NCBI RefSeq assembly: GCF_018687635.1
Contig: NZ_CP061300.1
Coordinates: 930,001 to 994,000 of the forward strand
Length of the DNA stretch: 64,000 nt
From: Polynucleobacter sp. MWH-Braz-FAM2G
GTDB lineage: Bacteria > Pseudomonadota > Gammaproteobacteria > Burkholderiales > Burkholderiaceae
Direction: 5' to 3'
Below are positions 63,581 through 64,000 of this stretch, one piece after another (the first letter of the stretch is position 1; the number at the start of each line of letters is the position of its first letter). The notes beneath the pieces were generated by a model that was not told the origin of the DNA, searched no databases, and saw nothing but the letters and a program-made list of their open reading frames with translations. A program made the position numbers and the translations under genes.

Positions 63581-64000
63581 CTACTTATTGCGTCGCAATA
63601 TAAAGTCAGCCGTTACAAATGCAGCATCCGAGGTGAATTCATCGGCCAAAATTCTGGCAGCGGCTTCAGGAAGAGAAATTTCAATAAATCCACTCACTTC
63701 GCCGTCATGATTGGTAGGCACAAAGTTGTCAGCTAATTCCAAATCATAGATAAAAAGTTGCTCATCATGAAAACCCCGACCAGCGATTGGGCGACGCATA
63801 TGAATGCGTCCAACGGGCTCAATTTGATCGGCAATCTGTTCGGGTACTCCAGCTTCTTCCCAAAGCTCTCGACGTGCGCAAACCCATGGCGTTTCATCGG
63901 CTGAAATACCACCAGCTGCAAGGTTGTCTAACTTACCTGGATCAGTGGGTTTAGTCTCGCTACGTCTACCCAACCAAATCATATTGTTTTTGGTATAGCC
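63581..64000 (-). CDS. Nudix hydrolase, 5' end cut by window
   Basis: The frame stays open to the window edge, reading GYTKNN before the first Met at 63982, so the N-terminus lies outside. The Nudix box is intact: GGISADETPWVCARRELWEEAGV matches Gx5Ex7REUxEExGU. The preceding NGYTKNNMIWLGRRS-like segment suggests the DUF4743-containing Nudix group, related to thiamine-pyrophosphate-type Nudix proteins, but only the C-terminal part is visible. It is separate from the thiC operon by the riboswitch leader. Substrate is not known. Confidence 0.85.
   Translation of the reverse strand, partial: GYTKNNMIWLGRRSETKPTDPGKLDNLAAGGISADETPWVCARRELWEEAGVPEQIADQIEPVGRIHMRRPIAGRGFHDEQLFIYDLELADNFVPTNHDGEVSGFIEISLPEAAARILADEFTSDAAFVTADFILRRNK

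Overview
The window looks like a chromosome segment of a low-to-moderate GC betaproteobacterium of the Burkholderiaceae. A freshwater Polynucleobacter-type genome is my best guess; this is an inference from gene content (a Bug/TctC receptor, a liu leucine operon with a MerR-type LiuR, a thiCOSGE operon with a long ThiE, a LivFGHMK transporter flanked by CoA ligases) and not a database result. Coding density is very high. No stretch longer than about 265 bases lacks a gene. One tRNA (Asn) is present. I see no rRNA, CRISPR array, insertion sequence, prophage or integrase. Both ends cut through genes.

Layout. 1-4.4 kb: signalling genes on the + strand (GGDEF-EAL protein cut by the window start, wHTH-GAF, GAF-PAS, membrane HD-GYP), probably c-di-GMP turnover. 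4.5-10.0 kb: a lipoprotein, then a - strand catabolic operon (Bug/TctC receptor, AMP-forming CoA ligase, short citrate-synthase-fold lyase, two SDR oxidoreductases) whose substrate I cannot name. 10.2-13.8 kb: small genes, including a mini HTH/zinc-ribbon protein, a zinc-ribbon Smr-like protein, a yqjD-yqjE-yqjK-like envelope operon, and an apt/nucleosidase divergent pair for adenine salvage. 13.4-25 kb: fatty acid metabolism: tetR-fadE-fadB-fadA on the - strand behind a palindromic operator, then an outer membrane protein, fadD, a nitronate monooxygenase-like enzyme, plsC and a hotdog protein. 25-30 kb: an IlvD/Edd dehydratase, an outer membrane protein with a membrane protein, the U32 protein TrhP and an EF-hand protein.

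30.4-56.4 kb is a branched-chain amino/organic acid island. liuR and liuABCDE turn isovaleryl-CoA into acetoacetate and acetyl-CoA. A seven-gene - strand operon encodes a Liv-type ABC importer plus two CoA-ligase-like proteins. A + strand operon led by a Crp/Fnr regulator encodes a racemase-like CaiB protein, enoyl-CoA hydratase, 3-hydroxyisobutyryl-CoA hydrolase, two acyl-CoA dehydrogenases, an HSD10-type dehydrogenase, a thiolase and etfBA, which together fit the isoleucine and valine arms. No branched-chain ketoacid dehydrogenase is in the window.

56.4-64 kb: an alpha/beta hydrolase, tRNA-Asn, thiD, and the thiC-thiO-thiS-thiG-thiE operon behind a TPP riboswitch, then a Nudix hydrolase cut by the window end. 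The riboswitch leader contains two mutually exclusive pairings and a helix over the thiC ribosome-binding site, so the probable translational switch can be read from the sequence.
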